The notes under the pieces are model-generated. The model was not told the DNA's origin, did no database searches, and saw only the letters and a program-made list of their open reading frames with translations. From contig CAYYYL010000048.1 in assembly GCA_964475835.1 (NCBI GenBank), positions 1 through 18,052 of the forward strand: DNA of 18,052 nt. The letters run 5' to 3'. Below, piece by piece: positions 7,601-14,059 of the stretch (within the stretch, counting starts at the first letter, position 1; every line of letters begins with the position of its first letter). Both the position numbers and the translations under genes were made by a program. The DNA comes from JABDCI01 sp964475835. GTDB taxonomy: Bacteria > Verrucomicrobiota > Verrucomicrobiia > JABWAM01.

Positions 7601-7687
7601 AAAGCTGATGGCTCCGAAAATGATGAGCCCGGCCATGAGCATCCACGCGAAAACCGGGCGTTTAATGGAAAGATCGGAAAGAGTCAT
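4622..7687 (-). CDS. RND-family efflux transporter permease (HAE1/AcrB-like)
   Basis: This inner-membrane, proton-driven pump (1021 aa) has the family's usual length and layout: a TM1 start (IKRPVFAWMLM), a large periplasmic loop, TM2-6 with the proton-relay pair D403-D404 in GIVVDDAIMVLEN, a second periplasmic loop, and TM8-12 containing AKKNSILLVEFAN, where K922 aligns with AcrB K940. These residues indicate an active pump; drug or solvent export is the family expectation and the substrate is not known. The ATG at 7687 overlaps the stop of the outer-membrane factor gene (ATGA) with GGTGG 6 bases upstream; a longer in-frame start at 7783 would run far into that gene and is rejected. It is the last gene of tetR-OMF-RND. 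No periplasmic adaptor gene follows. Codons 51-54 contain a G9 tract. Confidence 0.95.
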   Translation of the reverse strand: MTLSDLSIKRPVFAWMLMAGLIIFGAISFFRLGVSQMPDVDFPILQVNVTWGGAAPEVMESEIVDKLEQSIISVQGIRDITSTMRQGAATISLEFEMDRDIDTSLQEVQANISRVRLPKDVDPPTILKINPDDQPIMWLGVYSQTRSLHDLIVYIDLHLRDQFQVVSGVGEILLSGFSERNLRVWVDNDKLKQYELTVTDIQKSLELDQVEVAAGYMETEKHELNVRVMGEGRTPEQVGDILIRQRGGNPIYDPNIRLKDVARVEDSLNDIRRISRINGNPGVGLGIKKQRGSNAVAVAQGVKKRLLELNKTLPKDIGISINFDSTKFIEDSVKETEFTLILSALITGLVCYLFLGSWNSTFNVLLSIPTSVIGTFMIIYFMGFTLNFFTLLGLALAIGIVVDDAIMVLENIFRHLEMGKDRVSAARDGAREITFAAIAASVAVIAIFLPVLFVKGVIGKFLFQFGITISGAVALSLLEAVTLTPMRASQFMAKAEESSRFAQYTNAQFQRLSVFYRRILETALNRRWMVLILSGLFFILSLFIAGRLNGEFVPKQDMSMFLLMLETPVGSSLAFTSDQMVEVEKLIKQRPEVLKYFLAVGGFQGGESNKAIVFITLKPKSERKAGQYELMDWFRAEIKKIPSFVMVLPQDLSMRGLSAKRGLPIEFNIRGEDYKVLKEKSQEIIKKLEATGLFKDLNTDYREGMPEVRIWPDREKAARSGVSMEAIGNTVNAAIGGLRQSEFTNGDRRYDVRMRLEGGQRLSAGDIMKLQVRTAYGELIPISDVVRIETVPTLQNITREMRERSVSISSNVAPGKSQQEAINTAIRISQQVLPEGYRVFLSGSSQTMKESFSGLGLAIVLGVVVAYMVLASQFNSFLHPITVLLALPFSMTGALIGLWLTGNSINLYSIIGIVLLMGIAKKNSILLVEFANKKRHEDHMPVHEAMLTAAPIRLRPILMTSAATIAAALPPALAIGPGAESRVPMAITVIGGVLVSTLLTLIVVPCAYLILSRLEQKPSLH
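7528..7536 (-). repeat. G9 homopolymer near the start of the RND pump gene
   Basis: On the coding strand nine G span codons 51-54 (Trp-Gly-Gly-Ala) of the pump. A gain or loss of one base would shift the frame after about 50 residues and inactivate the protein. The tract encodes conserved-looking residues (TWGGA), so it may also be simple codon choice. Confidence 0.6.
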
Positions 7688-9012
7688 GGGGTCGCCACCT
7701 TTCCGGCTTCCACATGCAGGCGGACAAGATTGAGGCGGGCGTTCATCTCCGCATCCACCAAACGGCGACGCAGGTCGTACCATTGGCGCAGGGAGGAGAG
7801 AACGTCGAGGTTGCTCACGACACCATGAAGGTAGTCATCCTTTTGAACCTGATAGTTATCCGCCGCCACTGCGCTCGCTTCACGGAGTTGCACGAATTGA
7901 GCCATGGCGGAGATGAAATTGTTGTAGGCGGTCCGGACATCGCGGTCCGCCGTCCGGCGCAACTGATCCAGACTGAGTTTGCTCGACCGTTGCTGGGCCT
8001 TTTTCTCGCTCACGCGCGCCTCGATGGCGCCCCCCTCAAACAGGGGAAGATCGAAGGTAAGGAAGACATCCCAGTCGCGCCCACTGTTGGGATCCTGTTT
8101 CAGATAGTAGTTTCCCTCGGCGGAAATCGTGGGCCAGTGTTCCCCTTTGGCCGCGGAAACCTGCCGACGGGAAGCGTGCTCCTCCTGGATGGCGGCGAGG
8201 ATATCGGGGCGTTCCCCGGTGACCGCGAGGTAGCGTTCCAGTTCTTCAGGTTGGGGAATGGGGGTGCCCTCCCTCAACGAAATCTGATCCTTTTGAAGGC
8301 CGGTCAGGAAACTCATCAACTCCTGGGAAGCGCCCAGAAGTCCTTTTACCTGAGCCAGGGTGGCGCGTGCATCTGCCAGATCCGCCTGGGCCATCAATCT
8401 CTCCCCCTTGCGCGATTTTCCAAGCTGAACCCGTTTGTCGAGTTCCTCGACGCGCTGTTGCAAGGAGGAGACGATTTCCCCCCAAAGTTTGAGATCCCCC
8501 TCGTACATGAGGACCTGGTAGAAGACATCGGCCACGTCGAGATAGAGCAGATGGAGTGCACGGGTTTTTCGCTGCTTCCCGGCTTCAATCTCCGAACGGG
8601 CTGCGGCCCCGACGTTGAATTCCCGGAATCCACTGAAGAGCGGTTGTTTGACGTTGATACGGGAGCTGAAAAAGTCGGAACGTCCACCCGAAAAACTATT
8701 TCCGGAATTCCCGAAGTTCCCACCTCCTGTGGAACCGGGATTGCGCAAATCCTCGCTCACGATCGCATGCGCCTTCGGAAGAACGGCGGCGATCGATTGC
8801 CAGTACCTGGCTTCCGCCACCCGGATATCTTCCTCCCTCATGCCCAGGGTCTCGCTGCGAAGGACAGCAAGTTCGTAGCATATCTGCAACTCGTAGGGTC
8901 CCGGAAGGGCGGGAACCGCTGCGGGATGGGGCATGTCCCTGGGTTCAACCGGACCTGCCATGAGCGTGGCCAGGCCAAGGAACCATGTAAGCCCGAACGC
9001 CCGACACTTCAT
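7684..9012 (-). CDS. Outer membrane efflux protein (TolC-like outer membrane factor)
   Basis: This 442-aa protein has a Sec signal peptide (about 1-20; no lipobox cysteine, so not a lipoprotein of the OprM type) and two similar halves rich in long amphipathic helices. Each half has an INVKQPLFSGF-type or LTFDLPLFEGG-type strand, the FDLPLFxGG signature of TolC family beta-barrel strands. TolC-type trimers form the outer-membrane and periplasmic duct through which RND pumps discharge. The ATG at 9012 overlaps the tetR stop by 4 bases, and a strong GGAGG lies 5 bases before it. The next gene is the RND pump, again overlapping by 4 bases, so the two are almost certainly partners. The usual adaptor gene is absent from between and beside them. 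Confidence 0.93.
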   Translation of the reverse strand: MKCRAFGLTWFLGLATLMAGPVEPRDMPHPAAVPALPGPYELQICYELAVLRSETLGMREEDIRVAEARYWQSIAAVLPKAHAIVSEDLRNPGSTGGGNFGNSGNSFSGGRSDFFSSRINVKQPLFSGFREFNVGAAARSEIEAGKQRKTRALHLLYLDVADVFYQVLMYEGDLKLWGEIVSSLQQRVEELDKRVQLGKSRKGERLMAQADLADARATLAQVKGLLGASQELMSFLTGLQKDQISLREGTPIPQPEELERYLAVTGERPDILAAIQEEHASRRQVSAAKGEHWPTISAEGNYYLKQDPNSGRDWDVFLTFDLPLFEGGAIEARVSEKKAQQRSSKLSLDQLRRTADRDVRTAYNNFISAMAQFVQLREASAVAADNYQVQKDDYLHGVVSNLDVLSSLRQWYDLRRRLVDAEMNARLNLVRLHVEAGKVATP

Positions 9013-9620
9013 GCGACCCTCCGTGCCGGGGAGGATCGCACCATGGCGCCCTCCAGAAAAAGATCGACTGTGCGATGGGCATCCACCGCCTGGAGCGTTT
9101 GGGCGGGCTGAAGCACCTGCGAGACGGCGTAGAAAAAGACCTGGGCAAAGAGGGCGCTGGTCAACTCCACGCTGGTAAAGGGCGTTTTTAAAGTTCCCTT
9201 GCGACGAGCACCTTCGATCAGGCCGCGGACGAAGTCAAAATTGCGGCGTCCCTTCTCAATCATGCGGGTATGACAGGGAACTTCCCCGGGGGAGGCGAAG
9301 AAGCTCGCAAAACAGATGCGCGTCAGATCACGGTGATTTCTCGCATAGGCATAGAGGGTATCGACTACGGCGATCAACTGTTCCCGCAGAATGGTGTGGC
9401 GGCCGGCCGCGCGTTGAATGAGTTGAAACCGTTCCTCCTGCGCGTGTTCCACCAGGGCCTGATACAAGCCTTGCTTGCTGCCGAAATAGTAATAGAGCGT
9501 GGGTTTGGTGACCTTCGCCGCCTTCACGATATCCTGAACAGATGCTCCCTCGTAGCCGCAGTTCGCAAAAATCCGGCACGCGGCGGTAATGATCCTCTCC
9601 CTGGGGGTGATTCTGCTCAT
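9009..9620 (-). CDS. TetR/AcrR-family transcriptional repressor
   Basis: This 203-aa protein has an N-terminal three-helix DNA-binding domain: PRERIITAACRIFANCGYEG, then the helix-turn-helix ASVQDIVKAAKVTKPTLYYYFGSK (split about 27-50), followed by an all-helical ligand and dimer domain. It is probably a local repressor of the efflux operon it heads, released when a pump substrate binds. The ATG at 9620 is preferred over an in-frame TTG at 9656, because the likely start of transcription falls near 9655 and residues after 9620 fit the family N-terminus. The stop overlaps the OMF start (ATGA). A perfect 12-bp palindrome lies 46-57 bases upstream. The inducer is unknown. Confidence 0.93.
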   Translation of the reverse strand: MSRITPRERIITAACRIFANCGYEGASVQDIVKAAKVTKPTLYYYFGSKQGLYQALVEHAQEERFQLIQRAAGRHTILREQLIAVVDTLYAYARNHRDLTRICFASFFASPGEVPCHTRMIEKGRRNFDFVRGLIEGARRKGTLKTPFTSVELTSALFAQVFFYAVSQVLQPAQTLQAVDAHRTVDLFLEGAMVRSSPARRVA

Positions 9621-9661
9621 CCCCCCGATAGTGCGCAAGCAGGGAGATTCTGTCAAATCTT

Positions 9662-9677
9662 GTTATACCGTACGGTA
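9662..9677 (-). promoter_or_regulatory. Candidate TetR operator overlapping a -10 box
   Basis: The + strand at 9666-9677 reads TACCGTACGGTA, a perfect 12-bp palindrome of the kind bound by TetR-family dimers. On the - strand it runs directly into TATAAC (9667-9662), a one-mismatch -10 box; the -35 region is weak. Binding here would block the promoter of tetR and the efflux genes. The palindrome and -10 are seen; the binding is inferred. Confidence 0.6.
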
Positions 9678-9702
9678 GGTAAACTTGATGAGATAAAAAA
9701 AC

Positions 9703-10980
9703 TCATGCGATTTTCTGAAGTACAAACTCGAGGGTTCGGTTGAGAACGCCTTTTCGGGAATCGATGAGTTGGCGGGCGCGCTGGCCCAGGGCATGGGCTT
9801 CCGCGGGATGGGAGAGAAGGGAGTCGATCTGAGATTCGAGGTCCGTGGCTGATGCAATCTGAATTGCGGCCCGGGCCTTCAAAAAATCGGCGGCGATGTG
9901 TTCGAAGTTCTGCATCTCCGGGCCAAACAGGATGGCTTTCGAACAGGCTGCCGGCTCAAGGATGTTTTGTCCACCGCGGCCCACGAGGCTTTTGCCCATG
10001 AAGACAATGTCGGCCCGGGTATAGGCGGTTTTCAATTCTCCCGTGGTGTCCAGGAGGACGACATCCGGGGTTTTCGTGGAGGAGGGAAGTTGGGAGCGGC
10101 GGATGAATTCCAGTGATCGGGTGCGCAACAGATCCTCAATTTCGCCGGCACGTTCGGCGTGACGCGGGGCGAGAAGGAGCCAGAGATCAGGATACCGGGC
10201 TTTGAGGTTCAAAAATATGTCGCGGAGGATCGCTTCCTCACCCGAATGGGTGCTTCCGGCGACGAGGCATCGGCGTTGCCCGTAACGGGAAAGCTCCTGA
10301 ATCAAGGGGCCGTCGGGGGTGGCGGCTGCGGAGGCGGTATCGAATTTCAAACTACCCAGAGGGAGGATGTTTTGTTCCTGGAAGCCGAGTTCCACAAGGG
10401 AAGAACCGTCCTCTCCCGCCTGGGTGGTGACTCCCTTGAATGCGTGAAAGGATGTGGAAAAGAGCCATTTTGCCTGTCGGTAACGGGGGAGGAACCGCCG
10501 GGAGAGGCGGGCATTGAGAAGAAGGAGGGGGATGTTGCGTTCCGCACAAAAACGAAGGTGATTGGGCCAGAGTTCTGCCTCGATCAGGATGAAAGCCCTG
10601 GGGCGGATGAGTTTGTGGACTCGCGTGAAGCAGAAGCGGCTGTCGAGCGGATAGTAGATGACGGGGACTTCCGCGGGAAGTTTTCGAAGGGCGAGGGCGT
10701 GTCCGGTGGATGTCGTGGTCGAAAGAAGGATGGGGATAGCTGTTTTTTTTCTGAGCGCCGAGATCAGATGGATGGCGAGATCCACCTCCCCGACGCTGAC
10801 TCCGTGAATCCAAATGGGTTTCAGGTTTTGGAGCCGGGCCTTCTTCGCCGGGCTGAAACTGCCGAAGCGTTCTCCAAAATCACGGGCGTAACCTCCACGG
10901 CGTCTCATGCGCAGGAGCTGATAGGGACTCGCGATCAGCAATGCCGTCCAAAAGACAATTTCGTAGATCCACCAGAGCAT
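9703..10980 (-). CDS. waaA: 3-deoxy-D-manno-octulosonic acid (Kdo) transferase
   Basis: WaaA (KdtA) adds Kdo from CMP-Kdo to the lipid A precursor at the cytoplasmic face of the inner membrane. The 425-aa protein has an N-terminal membrane anchor (about 1-20), GERFG (36-40) with the Glu that aligns with the catalytic base, WIHGVSVGEV (57-66), TTTSTG (88-93), EAELWPN (134-140), NARLS (156-160) and the C-terminal GRGGQNILEPAA (334-345), where most family members have GGHN. The ATG at 10980 gives the normal N-terminus; an in-frame ATG at 11067 would overlap the TPR gene by 65 bases and is unlikely. It starts 22 bases after the TPR gene, so the two are probably co-transcribed. Its presence implies a lipopolysaccharide-making cell. 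The A8 run at codons 77-80 is a possible slippage site. Confidence 0.95.
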   Translation of the reverse strand: MLWWIYEIVFWTALLIASPYQLLRMRRRGGYARDFGERFGSFSPAKKARLQNLKPIWIHGVSVGEVDLAIHLISALRKKTAIPILLSTTTSTGHALALRKLPAEVPVIYYPLDSRFCFTRVHKLIRPRAFILIEAELWPNHLRFCAERNIPLLLLNARLSRRFLPRYRQAKWLFSTSFHAFKGVTTQAGEDGSSLVELGFQEQNILPLGSLKFDTASAAATPDGPLIQELSRYGQRRCLVAGSTHSGEEAILRDIFLNLKARYPDLWLLLAPRHAERAGEIEDLLRTRSLEFIRRSQLPSSTKTPDVVLLDTTGELKTAYTRADIVFMGKSLVGRGGQNILEPAACSKAILFGPEMQNFEHIAADFLKARAAIQIASATDLESQIDSLLSHPAEAHALGQRARQLIDSRKGVLNRTLEFVLQKIA

Positions 10981-11002
10981 AGAGCCGCATTTGTCCCGCA
11001 GT

Positions 11003-12427
11003 TCAGGAGGAAGGAGTTCCCGCCGATCCCGACTGGTCGCGATAGAATTCTTCGATCTTCTTGGCAATGTCCCGGTAGTTCACATCCGCGTCGTAGATCT
11101 GTTTGTACTGGTCGATCGCGTCGCTCTTCTTGTTAAGCTGTTCAAATAACTGGCCGAGATTGTAGACGGTTTCCTTTTTCAGACCGTCCATGACGGGCAT
11201 CTGCTCGACGGCGCGTTTGAATCGTTCGATCGCCATGTCGAACATTCCCTTGTCGCGGTAGCATTTTCCGAGCCAGTTGTTGCATGCCATCCGGTTTTTG
11301 GGATTGTTGGATGCCTGCTGGAATTCGGGGATCGCCTTGTCGATCTGCTTGCTTTTGAAATATAGCTGGGCGAGTTCGAACTTAATGTCGAGGTCGTTGG
11401 GATATCTCCGGGCGCGGGATTCGCACTCCTCCAGGGTCACGCGATCGCGTTCCGTTTTGAGGGTCTCGATTTCATCCCGGAGTGCGGTGTTTTCCGGCTG
11501 TGCCTTGAGCTCATCCTCCTTTATCCGAAGATTGAAATTCAGTTTTTGAACTCTGGTCTCTCCGATGATGCGCTCAAGCACCATGTCACCGCCCTGGGTC
11601 ATGTTGAAGGCGTGTTCGAAGCACTGGATGGCGTAGTCGAATTCATTCACGCTGACGGCCAGTTTCCCAAGCTCCTTCCAATAGCCCATATTGTCGGGTT
11701 CCTCCTGGGTTTTTTTAAAAACAACCGTCATTTGTTCACGAACGACTTCCTCATCCTTGTAGATCCTGCCGGCCTGTTCGAGGGAGCGGGCCTCCTGGAC
11801 GTCGTGAATCATGTCGCGATAGGAATCGGCGGTTTCCCATTTGCCCTGTTTCATGGCCGCATTGGCAGTGGCGTCCTTAAGGCCCCGGAATGCCTCGGTG
11901 TTGGTGGGGGCAAGCTGGATGGCGCGTTCGTAATATTCCCGGGCCTTGTCCGCGCGGTTGTTTGCCTGATAGAGGCGTCCCAGTTGAAGAAGGATGTCGA
12001 TGTTGTCCGGCTGGTTGTCACGGACTGTTTCGTACGCGAAAATGGCGGTGAGGGGCAGATCCATCGCCTCCGCGGCGGAGGAGAGCAATTTGGCGGCTTG
12101 AAGATTATACGGATTACTGGCGATGGCGCGTTCCGCCGCCTCCATGGCTTTCGCTGGTTCCTTTTTGAGGGAGGCCATAGCCTTGGCAAGGGCTGGCGTG
12201 CCGGACATAGAGCCAAACAACTTGGAAATGGCGCCCCCGCCTTTGGCTTTCTTCAACTGGGTGGCGCGCAAGACCTGACGTGCCTTGAAAAAGGCGGGTT
12301 CGGCGGTGATGGCTTTGATAAAGTAGTCGATTGCCTGATCGAGGGAGTTTTTGTCCAGCGCATCGAGACCGCGTTCGTACGCGTCGCGTGCCTGCCGGTT
12401 GACATCGTTGGGATTCTTCTCTGGCAC
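11003..12427 (-). CDS. Tetratricopeptide-repeat protein
   Basis: This 474-aa protein has no signal peptide or membrane segment and is probably cytoplasmic. TPR-like helical pairs are visible at about 12-45, 90-135, 142-175, 246-278, 345-375, 383-410 and 418-450, each with the usual small residue at position 8 and A/P at the end (for example LGRLYQANNRADKAREYYERA). A charged coiled-coil stretch sits at about 292-335, and a Gly/Lys-rich break at 60-75. TPRs bind other proteins; the partner is unknown. The start is GTG at 12427; no other start is in reach. A TTGACC / TAGAAA promoter ends 6 bases before the GTG, so the message may be leaderless. The stop lies 22 bases before waaA, which hints at a role in envelope assembly, but this is context only. 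Confidence 0.88.
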   Translation of the reverse strand: MPEKNPNDVNRQARDAYERGLDALDKNSLDQAIDYFIKAITAEPAFFKARQVLRATQLKKAKGGGAISKLFGSMSGTPALAKAMASLKKEPAKAMEAAERAIASNPYNLQAAKLLSSAAEAMDLPLTAIFAYETVRDNQPDNIDILLQLGRLYQANNRADKAREYYERAIQLAPTNTEAFRGLKDATANAAMKQGKWETADSYRDMIHDVQEARSLEQAGRIYKDEEVVREQMTVVFKKTQEEPDNMGYWKELGKLAVSVNEFDYAIQCFEHAFNMTQGGDMVLERIIGETRVQKLNFNLRIKEDELKAQPENTALRDEIETLKTERDRVTLEECESRARRYPNDLDIKFELAQLYFKSKQIDKAIPEFQQASNNPKNRMACNNWLGKCYRDKGMFDMAIERFKRAVEQMPVMDGLKKETVYNLGQLFEQLNKKSDAIDQYKQIYDADVNYRDIAKKIEEFYRDQSGSAGTPSS

Positions 12428-12433
12428 GATCGA

Positions 12434-12462
12434 TTTCTACTATCCCGGAAGAGTCGGGTCAA
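12434..12462 (-). promoter_or_regulatory. Promoter candidate for the TPR-waaA operon
   Basis: On the - strand TTGACC (12462-12457) is followed after exactly 17 bases by TAGAAA (12439-12434). The predicted start of transcription falls at or next to the GTG start codon (12427). The -35 box matches 5 of 6 consensus bases and the -10 box 4 of 6. Confidence 0.45.
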
Positions 12463-12508
12463 CAGGGTTCATATCCGGGAACAAGGGTGAAGGATGCGAA
12501 AGTCAAAG

Positions 12509-12523
12509 CCTTGAGGCTCAAGG
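12509..12523. other. Short palindrome after rlmN
   Basis: CCTTGAG and CTCAAGG flank a single G; as RNA this allows a 6-bp stem with a 3-base loop. It lies 9 bases past the rlmN stop. There is no following T run, so a terminator role is only possible, not shown. The rest of the 104-base gap holds the TPR promoter. Confidence 0.3.
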
Positions 12524-12531
12524 TATGGGAG

Positions 12532-13641
12532 TTATTCCTTCATTTCCCTGAGCCGAAGTTGTCCACATGCCGCATCGATGTCATGTCCTTTTTCCAGTCG
12601 CAGGGTGGTGGTGACCCCCAGTTTCTCCAATGCGGCCTGAAAGGTCTGGCATGCCTCATCGGCGGGTCGTTTGAATCCCGTTTCCGGGACTTCGTTGAAG
12701 GGAATCAGGTTCACTTTTGCGTGCGCCCGGCGTGTGAGTGCGGCGAGGAGGGGGGCTTGTGCGGGATCGTCGTTGACTCCCCGGAGGAGGATGTATTCGA
12801 AGGTGATCAGCCGTCCCTTGACCTTCTGATACGCTTCGCAGGCGGCAATGAGCCGGGCGAGGGGAAATTTTTTATTCACCGGCATGATTTTTTCCCGGAC
12901 TTCATCGCAGGCGCCGTGAAGGGAGATCGCGAGACGGACCTGAATCTCCTCCTGTGCCAGTTTTTCGATCTGCGGAGCGAGACCGCTGGTGGAGATGGTG
13001 ATTTTTCGGGCGCCAAGACCCAGTCCCCATGGGGCGTTCAAAATCCGGATCGCCTTGAGAAGGTTTTCATAATTCGCGAGCGGTTCGCCCATTCCCATAA
13101 AGACGAGATTGTTGATTTTGCGACCGCTTTCCTTTTCCACCAGGAGGAATTGTCCCACGATTTCATCGGGGGTCAGATTCCGACGGAAGCCGTCGAGCCC
13201 GCTGGCGCAAAAACGGCAGCCATAGGCGCATCCGACCTGGGTGGACACACAAATGGTGTGCCGGTCCGAGCGATCCCCGTAAAGGCCCACCGAGGCCGGA
13301 ATGAGAACGGTTTCGATGCATTGATGATCGCGAAGTTCGACGAGAAATTTCCGGGTCGTATCTCCCGAACCTTGAACGCGTTTGGAAACGAGGGCGTTCA
13401 ATTCGAATCGCTCCCCCAGCAATGTCCGGAAATCCTGTGGAAGATTCGACATCATGTCGATGGAGGCGACGCGTTTGACGTAGAGCCAGTCGAGAATCTG
13501 TTTCGCCCGAAAAGCCGGCTGTTTCTGCTCAAGGCAAAAGGCTTTCAGTTCGCTTTCATCGAGCGAACGAAGATCGGGTTTGAGAGCGGGGGCAATCATG
13601 GAGGCGGGTTCTGAGCCGCACGACCCACGGTGGAAAATCAT
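12532..13641 (-). CDS. rlmN: Dual-specificity RNA methyltransferase RlmN (23S rRNA A2503 / tRNA A37, C2 methylation)
   Basis: This radical-SAM enzyme of 369 aa has an N-terminal accessory domain (FRAKQILDWLY, about 44-54), the cluster motif with C138, C142 and C145 (CAYGCRFC), the SAM-binding GMGEPL (183-188), STSG (217-220), ISLH (239-242) and the C-terminal HDIDAACGQL with C359, the cysteine that is methylated during the reaction; C131 aligns with the second catalytic cysteine (C118 in E. coli). All key residues are present. The start is uncertain: the ATG at 13641 has GGAAAG 8 bases upstream and a TACACT -10-like box at 13678-13673, while the ATG at 13599 would give a more typical N-terminus but has no binding site. 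It appears to be its own transcription unit. Confidence 0.96.
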   Translation of the reverse strand: MIFHRGSCGSEPASMIAPALKPDLRSLDESELKAFCLEQKQPAFRAKQILDWLYVKRVASIDMMSNLPQDFRTLLGERFELNALVSKRVQGSGDTTRKFLVELRDHQCIETVLIPASVGLYGDRSDRHTICVSTQVGCAYGCRFCASGLDGFRRNLTPDEIVGQFLLVEKESGRKINNLVFMGMGEPLANYENLLKAIRILNAPWGLGLGARKITISTSGLAPQIEKLAQEEIQVRLAISLHGACDEVREKIMPVNKKFPLARLIAACEAYQKVKGRLITFEYILLRGVNDDPAQAPLLAALTRRAHAKVNLIPFNEVPETGFKRPADEACQTFQAALEKLGVTTTLRLEKGHDIDAACGQLRLREMKE

Positions 13642-13731
13642 CCCAGGGGCTTTCCGAAACAGAACTTCAGAAAGTGTACCACGACGGGAGGGGACAATCC
13701 AGTTTTGAAGGCAAGGAGTGGTGTCCTAAAT

Positions 13732-13782
13732 CTGTGACGGCGCTCTACGAGCGTCGTCCTCGGTCATCAACTGACGCTACAG
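13732..13782. repeat. Branched (cloverleaf-like) palindromic intergenic element
   Basis: Three nested inverted repeats fit together: an outer pair CTGTgaCG (13732-13739) and CGctACAG (13775-13782) with 6 of 8 positions matching; an inner 10-bp stem 13736-13745 / 13749-13758 with a TAC loop and one G-T pair; and a smaller 4-bp stem GTCA / TGAC (13763-13766, 13772-13775) with a 5-base loop. The outer and inner stems share a few bases, so not all can form at once. It lies in the 181-base gap between tatA and rlmN. It resembles REP-type intergenic repeats, but no other copy is in the window. Confidence 0.45.
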
Positions 13783-13822
13783 GGCGTAAGAAGAGAATGC
13801 TCCCAGGGTACGGACAAAAACT

Positions 13823-14059
13823 TCAGCTCTGTTTGGGGCGATCGTCCGATTTGGTGTTCGGACTATCGTTGTTCGCGAGCTTCGTCACTTCATCCGTCGC
13901 ATCCTTGGTGGCCTTTTGAAACTCCTTCTTGGCCTGGCCGAGGGAGCGGGCGAGTTCAGGAAGTCGCTTGGCGCCGAACAGCAGCAGAATGATCACGAAA
14001 ATGATGATCAGTTCGCCGCCGCCGGGCATGCCCCAGGCAAGGAGCGATGCGATCGTCAT
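13823..14059 (-). CDS. tatA: Sec-independent protein translocase subunit TatA
   Basis: This 78-aa protein has a short glycine-rich N-terminus with polar E16, one membrane helix (about 15-28), the hinge FG at 28-29 followed by AKRLPELARSLGQAKKEF, the hallmark amphipathic helix of TatA/TatE, and a charged, disordered tail. TatA oligomers form the pore for folded, twin-arginine proteins in the inner membrane. TatA is preferred to TatB because the helix is short and the tail is small. The ATG overlaps the stop of pal (ATGA), with GGAG 7 bases upstream. tatB and tatC are not in the window. Being the last gene of a tol-pal operon is unusual. Confidence 0.93.
   Translation of the reverse strand: MTIASLLAWGMPGGGELIIIFVIILLLFGAKRLPELARSLGQAKKEFQKATKDATDEVTKLANNDSPNTKSDDRPKQS

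Noticed and set aside
7714..9111. 465-codon open frame on the + strand
   Set aside because: It lies wholly antisense to the TolC-like gene and the end of tetR, whose protein signatures are clear; its own translation has no recognisable domain and reflects GC-rich codon bias.
9687..9705. T run after the waaA stop as an intrinsic terminator
   Set aside because: Only a 5-bp AT-rich stem can form and the T run lies in the loop, not after the stem.
10743..10750. A8 run (coding strand) in waaA as a frameshift site
   Set aside because: It encodes ordinary Arg-Lys-Lys-Thr codons in an essential enzyme; no alternative product would result, so switching is unlikely.
10159..11136. 325-codon open frame on the + strand
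   Set aside because: Antisense to waaA; no domain visible.
12487..13614. 375-codon open frame on the + strand
   Set aside because: Antisense to rlmN, which has all catalytic motifs.
13674..13919. 81-codon open frame on the + strand between rlmN and tatA
   Set aside because: It covers the palindromic element and part of tatA antisense; no family resemblance and no ribosome binding site.
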